A stretch of DNA of 64,000 nucleotides from Rhizobium pisi (GTDB lineage: Bacteria; Pseudomonadota; Alphaproteobacteria; Rhizobiales; Rhizobiaceae): positions 1 to 64,000 of the forward strand of contig NZ_RJJT01000027.1 in assembly GCF_003938655.1 (NCBI RefSeq), given 5' to 3'. Below the pieces are notes generated by a model that did not search any database, was not told the DNA's origin, and saw nothing but the letters and a program-made list of their open reading frames with translations. The first letter of the stretch is position 1; each line of letters opens with the position of its first letter. A program made the position numbers and the translations under genes. Below, piece by piece: positions 46,044 through 57,513 of this stretch.

Positions 46044-46802
46044 CTAGTCGAAATCAATAGCGTGCAGCTGGCTGCCGTGCCGCTTCAGCCAGGATTTCGC
46101 CTCCTCCATGCCGGGGCAAAGCTTCTTGCAAAGCGACCAGAAGCGCGGACCATGGTTCATTTCCTTGAGGTGGGCGACTTCATGGGCGGCGAGATAATCG
46201 ATCACCGAAGGCGGCGCCATGACGATGCGCCAGGAAAAACTCAAGTTTCCTTCTGAGGAGCACGAGCCCCACCGGCTGCGGGTATCCTTCATCGAAATCG
46301 AGCGGATGGGCGCCTTGATCGTTGCAGCATGCATCGCCGCCAGCCTTTCGAGATCGGCGCGCGCTTCCTTCTTGAGGAAGGCCGCTATACGCCGTCCTAC
46401 ATGTTCCGGCATGCCGCTGACGCGCAGTACAGGACTGCCGTCCACAGAGACCACCTCCGTCAAGCCGCGCAGACTGCCGGTGTGCTCGATCCGATGGGAA
46501 ACGCCGCGCAGGAGGATCTTGCCGCCGTCGCGCAGCCCGGTGTCAGTCGAAAACTTGGCAAGCCTGGTGAGCAGCCATCCCTGGTGCCGATCGAGAAAAG
46601 CATTGACCTCGCGCGCCGCAAGGCCTCGCGGCACCGTCATCTTCAAGGCACGCCCGCCTGGTTCGATGCGCAGCGTAATGCGCGTTGCCTGGTCATGCTG
46701 CTTGATGGTCAGAGGCATGAGCCGACCGGCGACGTCAAGTGTCCTCGTTTCGGGCGGAGCCAGCTTTCGCGCCTTTGGCCGTGTCTTCAGAAGCGGAAAC
46801 AT
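46044..46802 (-). CDS. YgjP-like zinc metallopeptidase (M48-related)
   Basis: A 252-residue soluble protein of the YgjP/DUF45 family. The zinc motif is AAHEVAHLKEMNHGPRFW: HEVAH plus a downstream His, the gluzincin arrangement. DTRSRWGSCSSEGNLSFSWR is a conserved segment just before it. No signal peptide is seen, so it acts in the cytosol. Its substrate is unknown. Confidence 0.88.
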   Translation of the reverse strand: MFPLLKTRPKARKLAPPETRTLDVAGRLMPLTIKQHDQATRITLRIEPGGRALKMTVPRGLAAREVNAFLDRHQGWLLTRLAKFSTDTGLRDGGKILLRGVSHRIEHTGSLRGLTEVVSVDGSPVLRVSGMPEHVGRRIAAFLKKEARADLERLAAMHAATIKAPIRSISMKDTRSRWGSCSSEGNLSFSWRIVMAPPSVIDYLAAHEVAHLKEMNHGPRFWSLCKKLCPGMEEAKSWLKRHGSQLHAIDFD

Positions 46803-46861
46803 GGGTGTTTTCTATACGATTCGCCGGGGAATCTAAACGATTGCCGGGCGCTCAGGCACGG

Positions 46862-46888
46862 AAAAACCGGCATCGGTGAGATGCCGGT
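46862..46888 (-). terminator. Terminator of the DUF2852 gene
   Basis: A perfect nine-base stem ACCGGCATC/GATGCCGGT with a five-base loop is followed by five Ts on the minus strand, 22 bases past the stop. Confidence 0.8.
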
Positions 46889-46910
46889 CATCACTTCATT
46901 GCTCAAGCCT

Positions 46911-47348
46911 TCAGGGCGTCTGGAATTCTGCGACCGGGCCGCCATTGTCGTCACGCTTTGCGTTCCTGCGGTCACGCATGAAGCGGTCAAACTCTTCCTG
47001 GTCCTTGGCGCGGCGGAGTTCGCGCAGATAGTCGTCAAATTCCTCGCGCATTTCGTCAAGCTTACGGCGCTCTTCCTCGATCCGGTCAAGCTCGGCCTTG
47101 CGCCAGTCGTCGAAGGCGACGTTGCCGGTCGAGAAATGCGGGCGGTGACGTCCATGCGGACGGTGGCAGGAGGCAAAGAAGCCATCGGTCGCCTGGTTGA
47201 CGTCGCGCTTGAAGCCGCGCAGACGTTCGCCGAAGATGATATAGGCAAGCATGGCCAGACCAAGAGGCCAGAAAACCATGAAGCCGAGAATCATCAGGGC
47301 AATGGTAGCCGGAGTCCAATCCGGTCGAAGCAATGCTGACTGGTTCAT
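46911..47348 (-). CDS. DUF2852 family membrane protein
   Basis: A 145-residue protein with one or two close membrane spans near the start (ATIALMILGFMVFWPLGLAM, residues ~14-35), then a cytosolic part rich in charged helix (DRIEEERRKLDEMREEFDDY, likely coiled coil). ATG 47348 (MNQSALLRPDW) has AAAGGA upstream. DUF2852 proteins are alphaproteobacterial and uncharacterised. Confidence 0.82.
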   Translation of the reverse strand: MNQSALLRPDWTPATIALMILGFMVFWPLGLAMLAYIIFGERLRGFKRDVNQATDGFFASCHRPHGRHRPHFSTGNVAFDDWRKAELDRIEEERRKLDEMREEFDDYLRELRRAKDQEEFDRFMRDRRNAKRDDNGGPVAEFQTP

Positions 47349-47492
47349 CGTGCGGTATCCTTGCTTTGCGCGCCCGGCAAGATGGCCGAACGCTGAAATC
47401 GATGTGGTTACCGCAATAGATGCCTTCAAGACGATTGCCCGCGAAATCGGACAAGACCTTGAATCCGCTTTTCTAATTCAGCTGCCGCTCAA

Positions 47493-48770
47493 TCAACCCG
47501 TTCGCCCGCCCTTGATGACGCGCGGGACCGGCGGCTTGACGACGGAACGGGAATGCTGGCGGACGAAGTTGACGATGCGCGGCGCGATCTCGCGGCGGAA
47601 ACGCGAACCGTTGAAAACGCCGTAATGGCCGACATCCGGCTGCAGATAGTGCATGCGCATATCTTCGGGAATGTTCACGCAGATGGTCTGCGCCGCCTTT
47701 GTCTGGCCGACACCTGATATATCGTCATTCTCGCCTTCGACGGTCAGAAGCGCCACCTTGCGGATTGCCGCGGGATCCACGCGTTTGCCGCGATGCATCA
47801 ATTCGCCCTTCGGCAAGGCATGCTTTATGAAGACCTGCTCCACCGTCTGCAGATAGAATTCGGCGGTCAGATCCATGACGGCGAGATATTCGTCATAGAA
47901 ATCGCGGTGTTTTTCCGGTTCGCCGTCGTTCTTCACGAGATGCATGAAGAATTCTTTGTGGGCGACGACGTGTCGATCGAGGTTCATCGACATGAAACCC
48001 GAAAGCTGCAGGAAGCCGGGATAGACGGGGCGCATGAACCCCGGCTGCGGCCAGGGCACGTTCATGATGACATTGTCGGAGAACCACTGCAGCGTGCGTT
48101 CCTGGGCGAGCTTGTTGACCGCCGTCGGATTGATGCGAGTATCGATCGGGCCACCCATCAGCGTCATCGACGATGGCGAAAGCGTATCGTTGGCTTCTTC
48201 CATCACGGCAGCGGCCGCCAGCACCGGAACGGAAGGCTGACAGACGGCGATGACGTGTGTGTCATGACCGAGGAAATGCAGCATCTCGATGACATAATCG
48301 ACATAATCGTCGAAATCGAACGTGCCTTCCGTCATCGGCACCATGCGGGCGTCGATCCAGTCGGTAATGTAGATATCGGCACTCGGCAGCAGCGCTTCGA
48401 CCGTGCCGCGCAGCAGCGTCGCATAATGGCCTGACATCGGCGCGACGATCAGGATACGCGGGTCGCTGGCGCGGCCGGGCGGAACGTTCCGCGCAAAATG
48501 CAGCAGATTGCAGAAGGATCGCGACCAGACGATCTCTTCACGGACGGAAACCGTCTGCTCACCGATCGTCGTCTGCTTCAATCCGAATTCCGGCTTTCCG
48601 TAGCGGCGCGTCGTGCGCTCGAACATTTCGAGGCTTGCCGCCATCGTCCGGCCGAACGGCGTCTGGGAAAACGGGTTCAGCGGATTGGCATAGGCAAATC
48701 GCATGATGTCCGCCGCGGCGCGAAACGGCGCCATGGCGGCGTGGTTCAATTCATAAAGCTGATAAAACAC
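47493..48770 (-). CDS. phaZ: Intracellular polyhydroxybutyrate depolymerase
   Basis: A 425-residue alpha/beta hydrolase of the intracellular PHB depolymerase family that mobilises stored PHB granules. The nucleophile is Cys177 in IAVCQPSVPVL, a cysteine in place of the usual serine, as known for the Ralstonia enzyme. GTG 48770 (MFYQLYELNHAAM) fits homologues; GTG 48782 has no spacing to its ribosome site. It is monocistronic here, with 204 bases upstream before the next gene. Confidence 0.93.
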   Translation of the reverse strand: MFYQLYELNHAAMAPFRAAADIMRFAYANPLNPFSQTPFGRTMAASLEMFERTTRRYGKPEFGLKQTTIGEQTVSVREEIVWSRSFCNLLHFARNVPPGRASDPRILIVAPMSGHYATLLRGTVEALLPSADIYITDWIDARMVPMTEGTFDFDDYVDYVIEMLHFLGHDTHVIAVCQPSVPVLAAAAVMEEANDTLSPSSMTLMGGPIDTRINPTAVNKLAQERTLQWFSDNVIMNVPWPQPGFMRPVYPGFLQLSGFMSMNLDRHVVAHKEFFMHLVKNDGEPEKHRDFYDEYLAVMDLTAEFYLQTVEQVFIKHALPKGELMHRGKRVDPAAIRKVALLTVEGENDDISGVGQTKAAQTICVNIPEDMRMHYLQPDVGHYGVFNGSRFRREIAPRIVNFVRQHSRSVVKPPVPRVIKGGRTG

Positions 48771-48974
48771 GGAAGGCGCCACCTTTCTCTATCGAAAAGA
48801 TGACGCTGATTGAGAGACATCGAATCTTTCCGCAATGCGGGCACGTAACGCAGACTAACAGGTTTTTGTTGCGCGGCAACATGGACGTGCCGGACCTGCA
48901 CAAGAAATGCCAGAGAATTGATCCCCGGCATGACTATAAAACTGAGAGCTTAAGGTTCAGCGCGTTTAACGTCG

Positions 48975-49817
48975 TTAACGATCCGCAACGAAACTCTGCT
49001 TCTGGCTGCCGAGACTTTCGATACCGAGTTCGACGACATCGCCATCTTTAAGATAACGCGGCGGCTTCATGCCCATGCCGACGCCGGGAGGCGTTCCCGT
49101 CGAGATAACATCGCCCGGATGCAGTGACATGAACTGGCTGAGATAGGAAACGATGTGGGCGACGCCGTAGACCATGGTCCTGGACGAGCCGTTCTGCATC
49201 GTCTGACCGTTGACCTTCAGCCACATGCCGAGGTTCTGCGGATCGGCGATCTCGTCCTTTGTGACCAGCCAGGGACCGATCGGTCCGAAGGTGTCGCAAG
49301 ACTTGCCCTTCGTCCACTGGCCGGCGCGTTCCGTCTGGAAGGCGCGCTCGGAAACGTCGTGCGACACGCAGTAACCGGCAACGTAGTCGAGCGCGTCGGC
49401 TTCGCTGACATATTTCGCCGTTTTGCCGATGACGACACCGAGTTCGACTTCCCAATCGGTCTTTTCCGAGCCGCGCGGGATGAGCACGGTGTCGTTCGGA
49501 CCAACGATCGCCGAGGTTGCCTTCATGAAGATCACCGGCTCGGGCGGCACGGTAGCGCCGGTTTCGGCTGCATGGTCGGAGAAATTGAGGCCGATGCAGA
49601 TGAATTTGCCCGTGCCGGCGACGCAGGCGCCGATGCGACCAGGCGCAAGTTCCGGAAGGCTTTTCGGATCGATCGCCGCTATCCGTGCAAGGCCCGCCGG
49701 CGAAATCGCCTCGCCGCCGATATCGGCGACGTGACCGGAAAGATCGCGGATCTTGCCGTCGGAATCGAGCAGCGCCGGCTTTTCACGACCTGCTTCGCCA
49801 ACACGCATCAGCTTCAT
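48975..49817 (-). CDS. Fumarylacetoacetate hydrolase family protein
   Basis: A 280-residue FAH-family enzyme. The metal ligands are in KTDWEVELGVVIG (Glu, Glu) and a downstream Asp of VSHDVSER; ISTGTPPGVGMG closes the site. Family members include ureidoglycolate lyase and 2,4-diketo-3-deoxy-L-fuconate hydrolase, and I cannot choose between them. ATG 49817 (MKLMRVGEAG) has AGGAG seven bases upstream. Confidence 0.88.
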   Translation of the reverse strand: MKLMRVGEAGREKPALLDSDGKIRDLSGHVADIGGEAISPAGLARIAAIDPKSLPELAPGRIGACVAGTGKFICIGLNFSDHAAETGATVPPEPVIFMKATSAIVGPNDTVLIPRGSEKTDWEVELGVVIGKTAKYVSEADALDYVAGYCVSHDVSERAFQTERAGQWTKGKSCDTFGPIGPWLVTKDEIADPQNLGMWLKVNGQTMQNGSSRTMVYGVAHIVSYLSQFMSLHPGDVISTGTPPGVGMGMKPPRYLKDGDVVELGIESLGSQKQSFVADR

Positions 49818-49911
49818 GGAATTTCTCCTCATCGAAAACGGATTTGCAGTCACCTATGAACGAATTATTCATCGGTGTCATTACGGCTTTCATGAGAAGC
49901 GGTACGGCCTT

Positions 49912-50865
49912 CTAGAAAATTTCAGAAAGATTCGGACCAACAGGCACGATTTTCGTCGGGTTGAGGCTTTCTACCGAGTAGTAGCCGCGCTTGATGTGAT
50001 CGAGATTCACGGTTTCGGCAATGCCCGGCCAATCCAGCATGCGGCGGCAGAAAGCGCGCAAATTGGCATAGTCCGAAAGCCGGCGCAGATTGCATTTGAA
50101 AATGCCGTGATAGGCGACATCGAAGCGCACCAGCGTCACGAAAAGCCGGATATCGCTTTCCGTGGGATGATCGGCGAAGAGGAAAGGCCGGTCCTCGACC
50201 TGCGGCTCGATCCAATCCAGGCAGGAGAAGACATCTGCGAAGGCTTCCTCGTAGGCGATCTGTGTAGTGGCGAAACCGGCGCGATAGACGCCATTGTTGA
50301 GGGCCGGATAGATGCGATCGTTGAAAGCATCGATCTCGGCGCGCCGTTCCATGGGATAAAGATCGATCGGATTTCTTGCCAGCTCGCCGAAGCCGCCGTT
50401 CAGCATGCGCAGGATATCGGCGGATTCGTTGTTGACTACGGTCTGTCTCTGCTTGTCCCAGAGAACCGGCACGGTGGCCCGGCCGGTGAAGTCAGATGCT
50501 GCCCGGGTATAGATTTCATGCATGTAGGTCGTGCCGTTGACATGATCCGGCGTCGCACCTGGATAATCGCCGAAGCGCCAGCCCTGTTTCGTCAGCACCG
50601 GTTCAACGACCGAAACGGAGATGACATCTTCCAGGCCTTTGAGCTTGCGGCCGATCAGGGTGCGCGAGGCCCAGGGGCAGATATAGGCAACATAGAGATG
50701 ATAGCGGCCGGGACTGGCTTCGAAACCGCCTTCGCCCGTCGGCCCGGCGCTGCCATCCGGCGTCACCCAATTGCGGAAACTGGAAATCTGCCTGACGAAG
50801 CCGCCCTTTTCATCCTTTGCCTGAACAGGCTGCCAGTCTTCCGTCCATTTTCCGTTCACCAGCAT
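49912..50865 (-). CDS. Glutathionyl-hydroquinone reductase (xi-class glutathione S-transferase, YqjG-like)
   Basis: A 317-residue protein with catalytic Cys63 in AYICPWASRT, the xi-class signature, followed by VVNNESADILRML and the helical C-terminal domain. These enzymes remove glutathione from glutathionyl-hydroquinones. ATG 50865 (MLVNGKWTED) has CGGAG eight bases upstream and is preferred over ATG 50883. Confidence 0.92.
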   Translation of the reverse strand: MLVNGKWTEDWQPVQAKDEKGGFVRQISSFRNWVTPDGSAGPTGEGGFEASPGRYHLYVAYICPWASRTLIGRKLKGLEDVISVSVVEPVLTKQGWRFGDYPGATPDHVNGTTYMHEIYTRAASDFTGRATVPVLWDKQRQTVVNNESADILRMLNGGFGELARNPIDLYPMERRAEIDAFNDRIYPALNNGVYRAGFATTQIAYEEAFADVFSCLDWIEPQVEDRPFLFADHPTESDIRLFVTLVRFDVAYHGIFKCNLRRLSDYANLRAFCRRMLDWPGIAETVNLDHIKRGYYSVESLNPTKIVPVGPNLSEIF

Positions 50866-51042
50866 GCGCAATTCTCCGACCATAACTGAGGCGGTTCATT
50901 ATCTTGCTTCGGCTTCCGCGTAAGGCCGCTTTTATGGAGACAGTCTGTACACCCAAACTGCGACGACGCCGCGCTTGCCAAGCCGGCAAAGCAGGAAATA
51001 TGACTTTGATGAAATCCAAATGAGACGAGACGGGAGTTCGAA

Positions 51043-51327
51043 ATGCATCTCTCCAAGGCCGTCGTGCGCACCGAACATGCGAGCCGTTACCTGCAGCAGC
51101 TCTGCAAGCACTGGAGCCACAAGTTCAGCGTCGATTTCGATCCGGCGAAAGGCCGGGTGCCGTTCAGCGATACGGCCGAGGTGACGTTCACCGCCCACGA
51201 GACGACGCTGACCATGACACTTTCTGTTGCCGACCTCGCACAACAGGCAAGGATGCAGGGCGTCATCGACGATCACCTGAGGCGCTTTGCCTTCCGCGAG
51301 GAACTCGACATCGTCTGGACGGACTAA
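51043..51327 (+). CDS. DUF2218 family protein
   Basis: A 94-residue soluble protein (MHLSKAVVRTEHASRYLQQL) matching DUF2218 in length and in its C-terminal FREELDIVW. GGGAG precedes the ATG. In many bacteria DUF2218 genes accompany siderophore uptake genes; none is visible here. The function is unknown. The nitroreductase gene follows 44 bases later. Confidence 0.82.
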   Translation: MHLSKAVVRTEHASRYLQQLCKHWSHKFSVDFDPAKGRVPFSDTAEVTFTAHETTLTMTLSVADLAQQARMQGVIDDHLRRFAFREELDIVWTD

Positions 51328-51371
51328 GCCTGGCCCGATTCAAATTTTGCGTCCCAACCCCTGGAACAAGC

Positions 51372-51971
51372 ATGACGAAGAGCAACAACCGCGAATCCCA
51401 ATATCCGATCGATCCGATGTTTCTCGATCGCTGGTCGCCCCGCGCCTTCACCGGCGAAATCATTGAGGAAGCACAGCTGCTCAGCCTGCTCGACGCCGCC
51501 CACTGGGCGCCGTCCTCCTCCAACCAACAGCCCTGGCGTTTCATTTATGCCCTCAAGGGCTCGGAGCATTGGGATAAATTCGTCGCATTGCTCGTCGATG
51601 CCAACCAGGAATGGGCGAAGAATGCATCGGCACTGATCTTCGTCGTGTCACGCGCCTTCACCGGCGCTGCCGGTTCCGGCGAGGAAAAGCCGAGCTACAC
51701 CCATTCCTTCGATGCAGGTACGGCCTGGGGATACCTGGCGCTCCAAGCGCGGCTTTCCGGTTTCTACGCACATGGTATGGCCGGCATCAAGCTTGAGGAA
51801 ATCAGCAACACGTTCGGTATTCCAGAGGGTTACCGGGTTGAGGCCGGCGTCGCTGTCGGTCGCCTGGCCGACAAGAGCGTCCTTTCCGAGCGCTACCAGG
51901 CGCGCGAATTCCCCAGCCTGCGCAAGCCGCTCTCCGAGATCGCCTTCAACGGCCATTTCGTCGCGAACTGA
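51372..51971 (+). CDS. Nitroreductase family flavoprotein
   Basis: A 199-residue FMN-dependent oxidoreductase: RWSPRAFTGE and HWAPSSSNQQPWRF form the FMN-binding region, with GTAWGYLALQA later. It reduces nitro groups or quinones with NAD(P)H in related proteins; the natural substrate here is not clear. It ends at a bidirectional terminator shared with gyrB. Confidence 0.88.
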   Translation: MTKSNNRESQYPIDPMFLDRWSPRAFTGEIIEEAQLLSLLDAAHWAPSSSNQQPWRFIYALKGSEHWDKFVALLVDANQEWAKNASALIFVVSRAFTGAAGSGEEKPSYTHSFDAGTAWGYLALQARLSGFYAHGMAGIKLEEISNTFGIPEGYRVEAGVAVGRLADKSVLSERYQAREFPSLRKPLSEIAFNGHFVAN

Positions 51972-51988
51972 GTGGCGCTCGAACAAAA

Positions 51989-52024
51989 GAAAGCCCCGCC
52001 GTCTCAAGACGGCGGGGCTTTTAT
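51989..52024. terminator. Bidirectional terminator between nitroreductase gene and gyrB
   Basis: A perfect 13-base stem AAGCCCCGCCGTC/GACGGCGGGGCTT with a four-base loop, A-rich on the left and T-rich on the right. Confidence 0.92.
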
Positions 52025-52037
52025 TGAGGAATATCGG

Positions 52038-54473
<2,436 letters not shown>

Positions 54474-54580
54474 TCTGTCGAGATTTTCCCTGTTGTCGTA
54501 AAGCGGCGGCGCGCCTTGCGAATCACCGGCTTTCTTCACTTTCGTATATAGGTTTTTTAAGGTGAGTTCCCAATGGCAAG

Positions 54581-54608
54581 TCCCCTGAACAAGGCATAAA
54601 ACAGGGGA
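54581..54608 (-). terminator. Weak hairpin right after the XRE gene
   Basis: TCCCCTG/CAGGGGA (7 bases) with a 14-base loop abuts the stop of the XRE gene on the minus strand. There is no adjacent T-run, so it may be a weak terminator or a structure in the gyrB leader. Confidence 0.35.
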
Positions 54609-54986
54609 TTATGACGCTTTTCCGTCGCCTTTGCCGCCATTTTCGAGAAGTGCCGATAGCCGGGCTATGTCGGCGCTGTCAAGGCTGCGAATCTGGCGCG
54701 CCAGGCGGTTGGCAAATTCGGTGTGTTCGGAGGGCAGGCCGGAGGTGTCGATGACGACGCGCGGGTCCGAAGAACGGGCCAGCAGAAACAGCTCCTCGGC
54801 CTCGTCCCAGATGATGTTGAAATAACCGGCGATGCGCTGCAGCAGATCGAATGTCGGCAGGCCGCGCTTTCCATGCTCGAGCGCGGAGAGATAGGCGGGG
54901 GAGACGTTCAGCGCTTGTGCCATTTCTTTCTGCGAGACGCCCTTGCGCGCTCTCAGCCTGCGAACCGCCTCTCCGAAAGGTGTCAT
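54609..54986 (-). CDS. XRE-family helix-turn-helix regulator
   Basis: A 125-residue protein. Residues ~5-60 form a Cro/C1-type HTH (RLRARKGVSQKEMAQALNVS with PAYLSALEHGKRG); the rest is a helical tail possibly for dimerisation. It overlaps smr by four bases and is the last gene of timA-mltA-smr-xre. Its targets are unknown, and gyrB lies 136 bases downstream on the same strand. Confidence 0.85.
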   Translation of the reverse strand: MTPFGEAVRRLRARKGVSQKEMAQALNVSPAYLSALEHGKRGLPTFDLLQRIAGYFNIIWDEAEELFLLARSSDPRVVIDTSGLPSEHTEFANRLARQIRSLDSADIARLSALLENGGKGDGKAS

Positions 54987-55552
54987 GGCCTTTCCCCATG
55001 CCGCCGGGAAAGGCGGATATAGAGCGCGCCCTCACCACCATGATGCTGTGCGGCCGGCTCATAAGAGGAGATCAGGTAGCGGAATTCCGGCTTCGAGAAC
55101 CAGAGGGGCACGGCCCGCTTCAAAGCCCCCTCGCTGCCCATCGAACTGCCCTTGCCGGTGATGACGAGCACATGGCGCATGCCGCGCTCATGGGCGCGGA
55201 TCAGAAAATCGAGAAGGATGGCATGGGCCTCGCTCTGCACCAGCCCATGCAGGTCGATGCGCGCCTCGAGCGCCAGCCGGCCCTTGGCGATCTTGCGCTT
55301 GACCGGCCTCTCCAGCGGGTGATGCACTCCGGCCGACGGTTTCGCCGCCGAAGGTGTTACCGCCTGTGGCGCGATCGGCGACGCGGCTGTCTGTTTTTCG
55401 GCTTTCTCCTGCTCGACCGCCGCTTCCGCTTGCGCGAGAAAGACATCGAGCTCGGTCAGTTCACCCGCCTTGCCGGGCATCGGACGCGTGCTGCGGGCGA
55501 CCTTGCCCCAGAGGATCCTCTCATCGGCGCTGAGCTTACGGTCCCTCGCCAT
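54983..55552 (-). CDS. Smr-domain protein
   Basis: A 189-residue protein with a variable, Ala/Pro-rich N-terminal half and a C-terminal Smr domain (residues ~95-185): ARIDLHGLVQSEAH, VITGKGS and HHGGEGALYIRL. Smr domains are DNA or RNA endonuclease/nicking modules, first seen at the end of MutS2. It overlaps its neighbours by four bases at the 3' end and one base at the 5' end. Confidence 0.88.
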   Translation of the reverse strand: MARDRKLSADERILWGKVARSTRPMPGKAGELTELDVFLAQAEAAVEQEKAEKQTAASPIAPQAVTPSAAKPSAGVHHPLERPVKRKIAKGRLALEARIDLHGLVQSEAHAILLDFLIRAHERGMRHVLVITGKGSSMGSEGALKRAVPLWFSKPEFRYLISSYEPAAQHHGGEGALYIRLSRRHGERP

Positions 55553-56691
55553 CAGCTGAATCGTCCGGCGGCGGCATTGGGGATGAGGATGGTGAAATCG
55601 GCATCATTGCGGACGGTGCCGGCACTTTCGCCGGCCATATCCCCCGAGCCGGTGAAAATATCGCCGCGCGCCGGCCCGACAATCGCCGATCCAGTATCGA
55701 GCGCCAGCATCAGCCGGCCGAAGGGCCGGCCCTCATCGAGATGGACGAGGCTTTCGGCGCGGATGAAAAAGGGAAAGCCGAACGTATGGATCATCCGATC
55801 GACCGCAAGCGAGCGACCGGCGAGAAGCGGCACTTTTGCGGCGGCGATCGGACCCGCCTCAAGATCGGCGGTTCGCAGGCTAGGAGCCCGCGAGGGCGTC
55901 TCGCGGAAGAAAATATAGGAGCGATTGTGCCAAAGCACCTCGTCCACCTGCTCGGGATTGCGCGCTAGCCAGGCGCGGATCGACTGCATCGAAATCTTGG
56001 CCCGGTCGATCTCCCCGCGCTCGATCAGCAGCTTGCCGATGGCCGAGAACGGATGGCCGGCCTTTGCCGCATAGGTGATGCGGCCGATGCGGCCGTCGCT
56101 GTAACGCAGGCGGGCGGCACCCTGCACATGCACGAAGAAGACATCGACCTTTGATTTCGCCCAGGCGATTTCGAGGCCCCGGCCTTCGAGAAAACCTTCG
56201 TCGATGGCGCGACGATCCGGATAGGCGCTGATGCGTCCGTCATGCAGACGGCCGAACACATAGGTCTCACCCAACTCGGCGGGGCGGTTGGCGTCGTCGA
56301 GATCGATCAGACCGTCCGGGCGGCGGTAGAAGGGAAAGCGGAAAATCTCGTCCGGCTTTTCCGACACATCGATCTCAGGTTCGTAGAAAGCGGTAACGAA
56401 GCCAGAATTGCTGTCTTTTCGGCGGATCAAAAAGGGCCGACAGTGCCTTTCAAAAAAAGCGCGTGCCGATGCCGGCGATGAGGGCGTGAAATCTTCGGCG
56501 GCCCTCAGAAGCGGAAGCAGGTCTTCCGAACTCAGGCCGAGCGATCCGGTGCGATAGGGTTTGACCTCGGTGATCTGCCGCCGGCAGCGCCGCATAACTT
56601 CAAAAAGGCCGGAGGGATCGTCATCCTTCCAGCCTTCCAAAATGTCGAAGCTCACAGCCTGCAGGACGAAGTCCGATGCCTGGTCACTCAT
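55552..56691 (-). CDS. mltA: MltA-type membrane-bound lytic murein transglycosylase
   Basis: A 379-residue MltA: the MltA barrel (residues ~85-270, GFVTAFYEPEIDVS...VHVQGAARLRYSDGR) and the C-terminal 3D domain LALDTGSAIVGPARGD with the catalytic Asp in ARGDIFTGSG. It should cleave glycan strands to 1,6-anhydro-MurNAc ends. I see no signal peptide or lipobox at either possible start (56691 or 56730), unlike the E. coli lipoprotein. Its start overlaps timA by eight bases. Confidence 0.88.
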   Translation of the reverse strand: MSDQASDFVLQAVSFDILEGWKDDDPSGLFEVMRRCRRQITEVKPYRTGSLGLSSEDLLPLLRAAEDFTPSSPASARAFFERHCRPFLIRRKDSNSGFVTAFYEPEIDVSEKPDEIFRFPFYRRPDGLIDLDDANRPAELGETYVFGRLHDGRISAYPDRRAIDEGFLEGRGLEIAWAKSKVDVFFVHVQGAARLRYSDGRIGRITYAAKAGHPFSAIGKLLIERGEIDRAKISMQSIRAWLARNPEQVDEVLWHNRSYIFFRETPSRAPSLRTADLEAGPIAAAKVPLLAGRSLAVDRMIHTFGFPFFIRAESLVHLDEGRPFGRLMLALDTGSAIVGPARGDIFTGSGDMAGESAGTVRNDADFTILIPNAAAGRFS

Positions 56692-57388
56692 GTTCCGATT
56701 CGGTCGCCACAAGTTTCCAGTTCGGGTCACGCGAGCGGGTGTCGCGGGCGAAGGTCCAGAGGTCGTTGACCTCGGCGACGTTTTCAGCGTCGCCTTCGAT
56801 CAGCGCATCCGCCTTGTCATAGGTCGCCGATATGAGCTGGCTGACGATACGCACGGTGATCTGGGCTTCGCTGCCCTTCGTCTCCGCATGGGTGATTTCG
56901 GCCTTGTCGATGCCGACGAAGGTGGATTTCACCTTTTCGCCGCGCGCTTCGCGATCGGCGATCGCCGTCTCGAACCCATCATAGACCTCGCGGGACAAAA
57001 GGTTCTTCAGCGCTTTCCGGTCGCCATCGGCGTAGGCCATGACGATCATCTCGTACGCCATGCGGGCGCCGTTCAGAAACTCCTTCGGATTGAACGAGGC
57101 ATCGGCCTTGTTCAGGGCGCGCAGCGATTCGTTGAGTGGCGTTCCGGGCGCAGCGAAGGCATCGATGGCGGAGAAGCGATCGTCATCCTCGGCCGTCGCG
57201 TCGCGTCGCGGCAGCGTCACGACCTTGCCGGCATCGGCGGCTTCTGCCGGAGCCGCATCCCGCGGCGTATAGAGATCGCGCGGCGGCTTCTCATTTCCCG
57301 TGCGGCGTCCGAGAACGGAGCGGAGCTGAAAGAAAATCAGCACTGCCGCCACCAGGAAGAATAATGTGATGAAGTCATTCGAACTCAT
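56684..57388 (-). CDS. Tim44/TimA-like membrane-anchored protein
   Basis: A 234-residue protein with one N-terminal membrane span (FITLFFLVAAVLIFFQL, residues ~5-21), a low-complexity linker and a Tim44-like domain (~90-230; FNPKEFLNGARMAYEMIV, ending DLWTFARDTRSRDPNWKLV). It is related to the mitochondrial import motor subunit; bacterial TimA homologues sit in the inner membrane with unknown function. First of the chain timA-mltA-smr-xre, divergent from fxsA. Confidence 0.88.
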   Translation of the reverse strand: MSSNDFITLFFLVAAVLIFFQLRSVLGRRTGNEKPPRDLYTPRDAAPAEAADAGKVVTLPRRDATAEDDDRFSAIDAFAAPGTPLNESLRALNKADASFNPKEFLNGARMAYEMIVMAYADGDRKALKNLLSREVYDGFETAIADREARGEKVKSTFVGIDKAEITHAETKGSEAQITVRIVSQLISATYDKADALIEGDAENVAEVNDLWTFARDTRSRDPNWKLVATESEHE

Positions 57389-57513
57389 ATCGTATCGCAA
57401 CCGCCGTTAACATCTCTGATTTGTACTCCCATATAGTCCGCCTATACAGATGATTCAAATGATGGCTGGCATCTTCGCCGGCGCCCGAGAGGAGACCGGC
57501 AAAGCCCGGGGAA

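Noticed and set aside
48962..48982. TTAACGTCGTTAAC as a CtrA binding site
   Set aside because: The spacing between TTAA halves is five, not seven, and it lies at the end of the FAH-family coding region.
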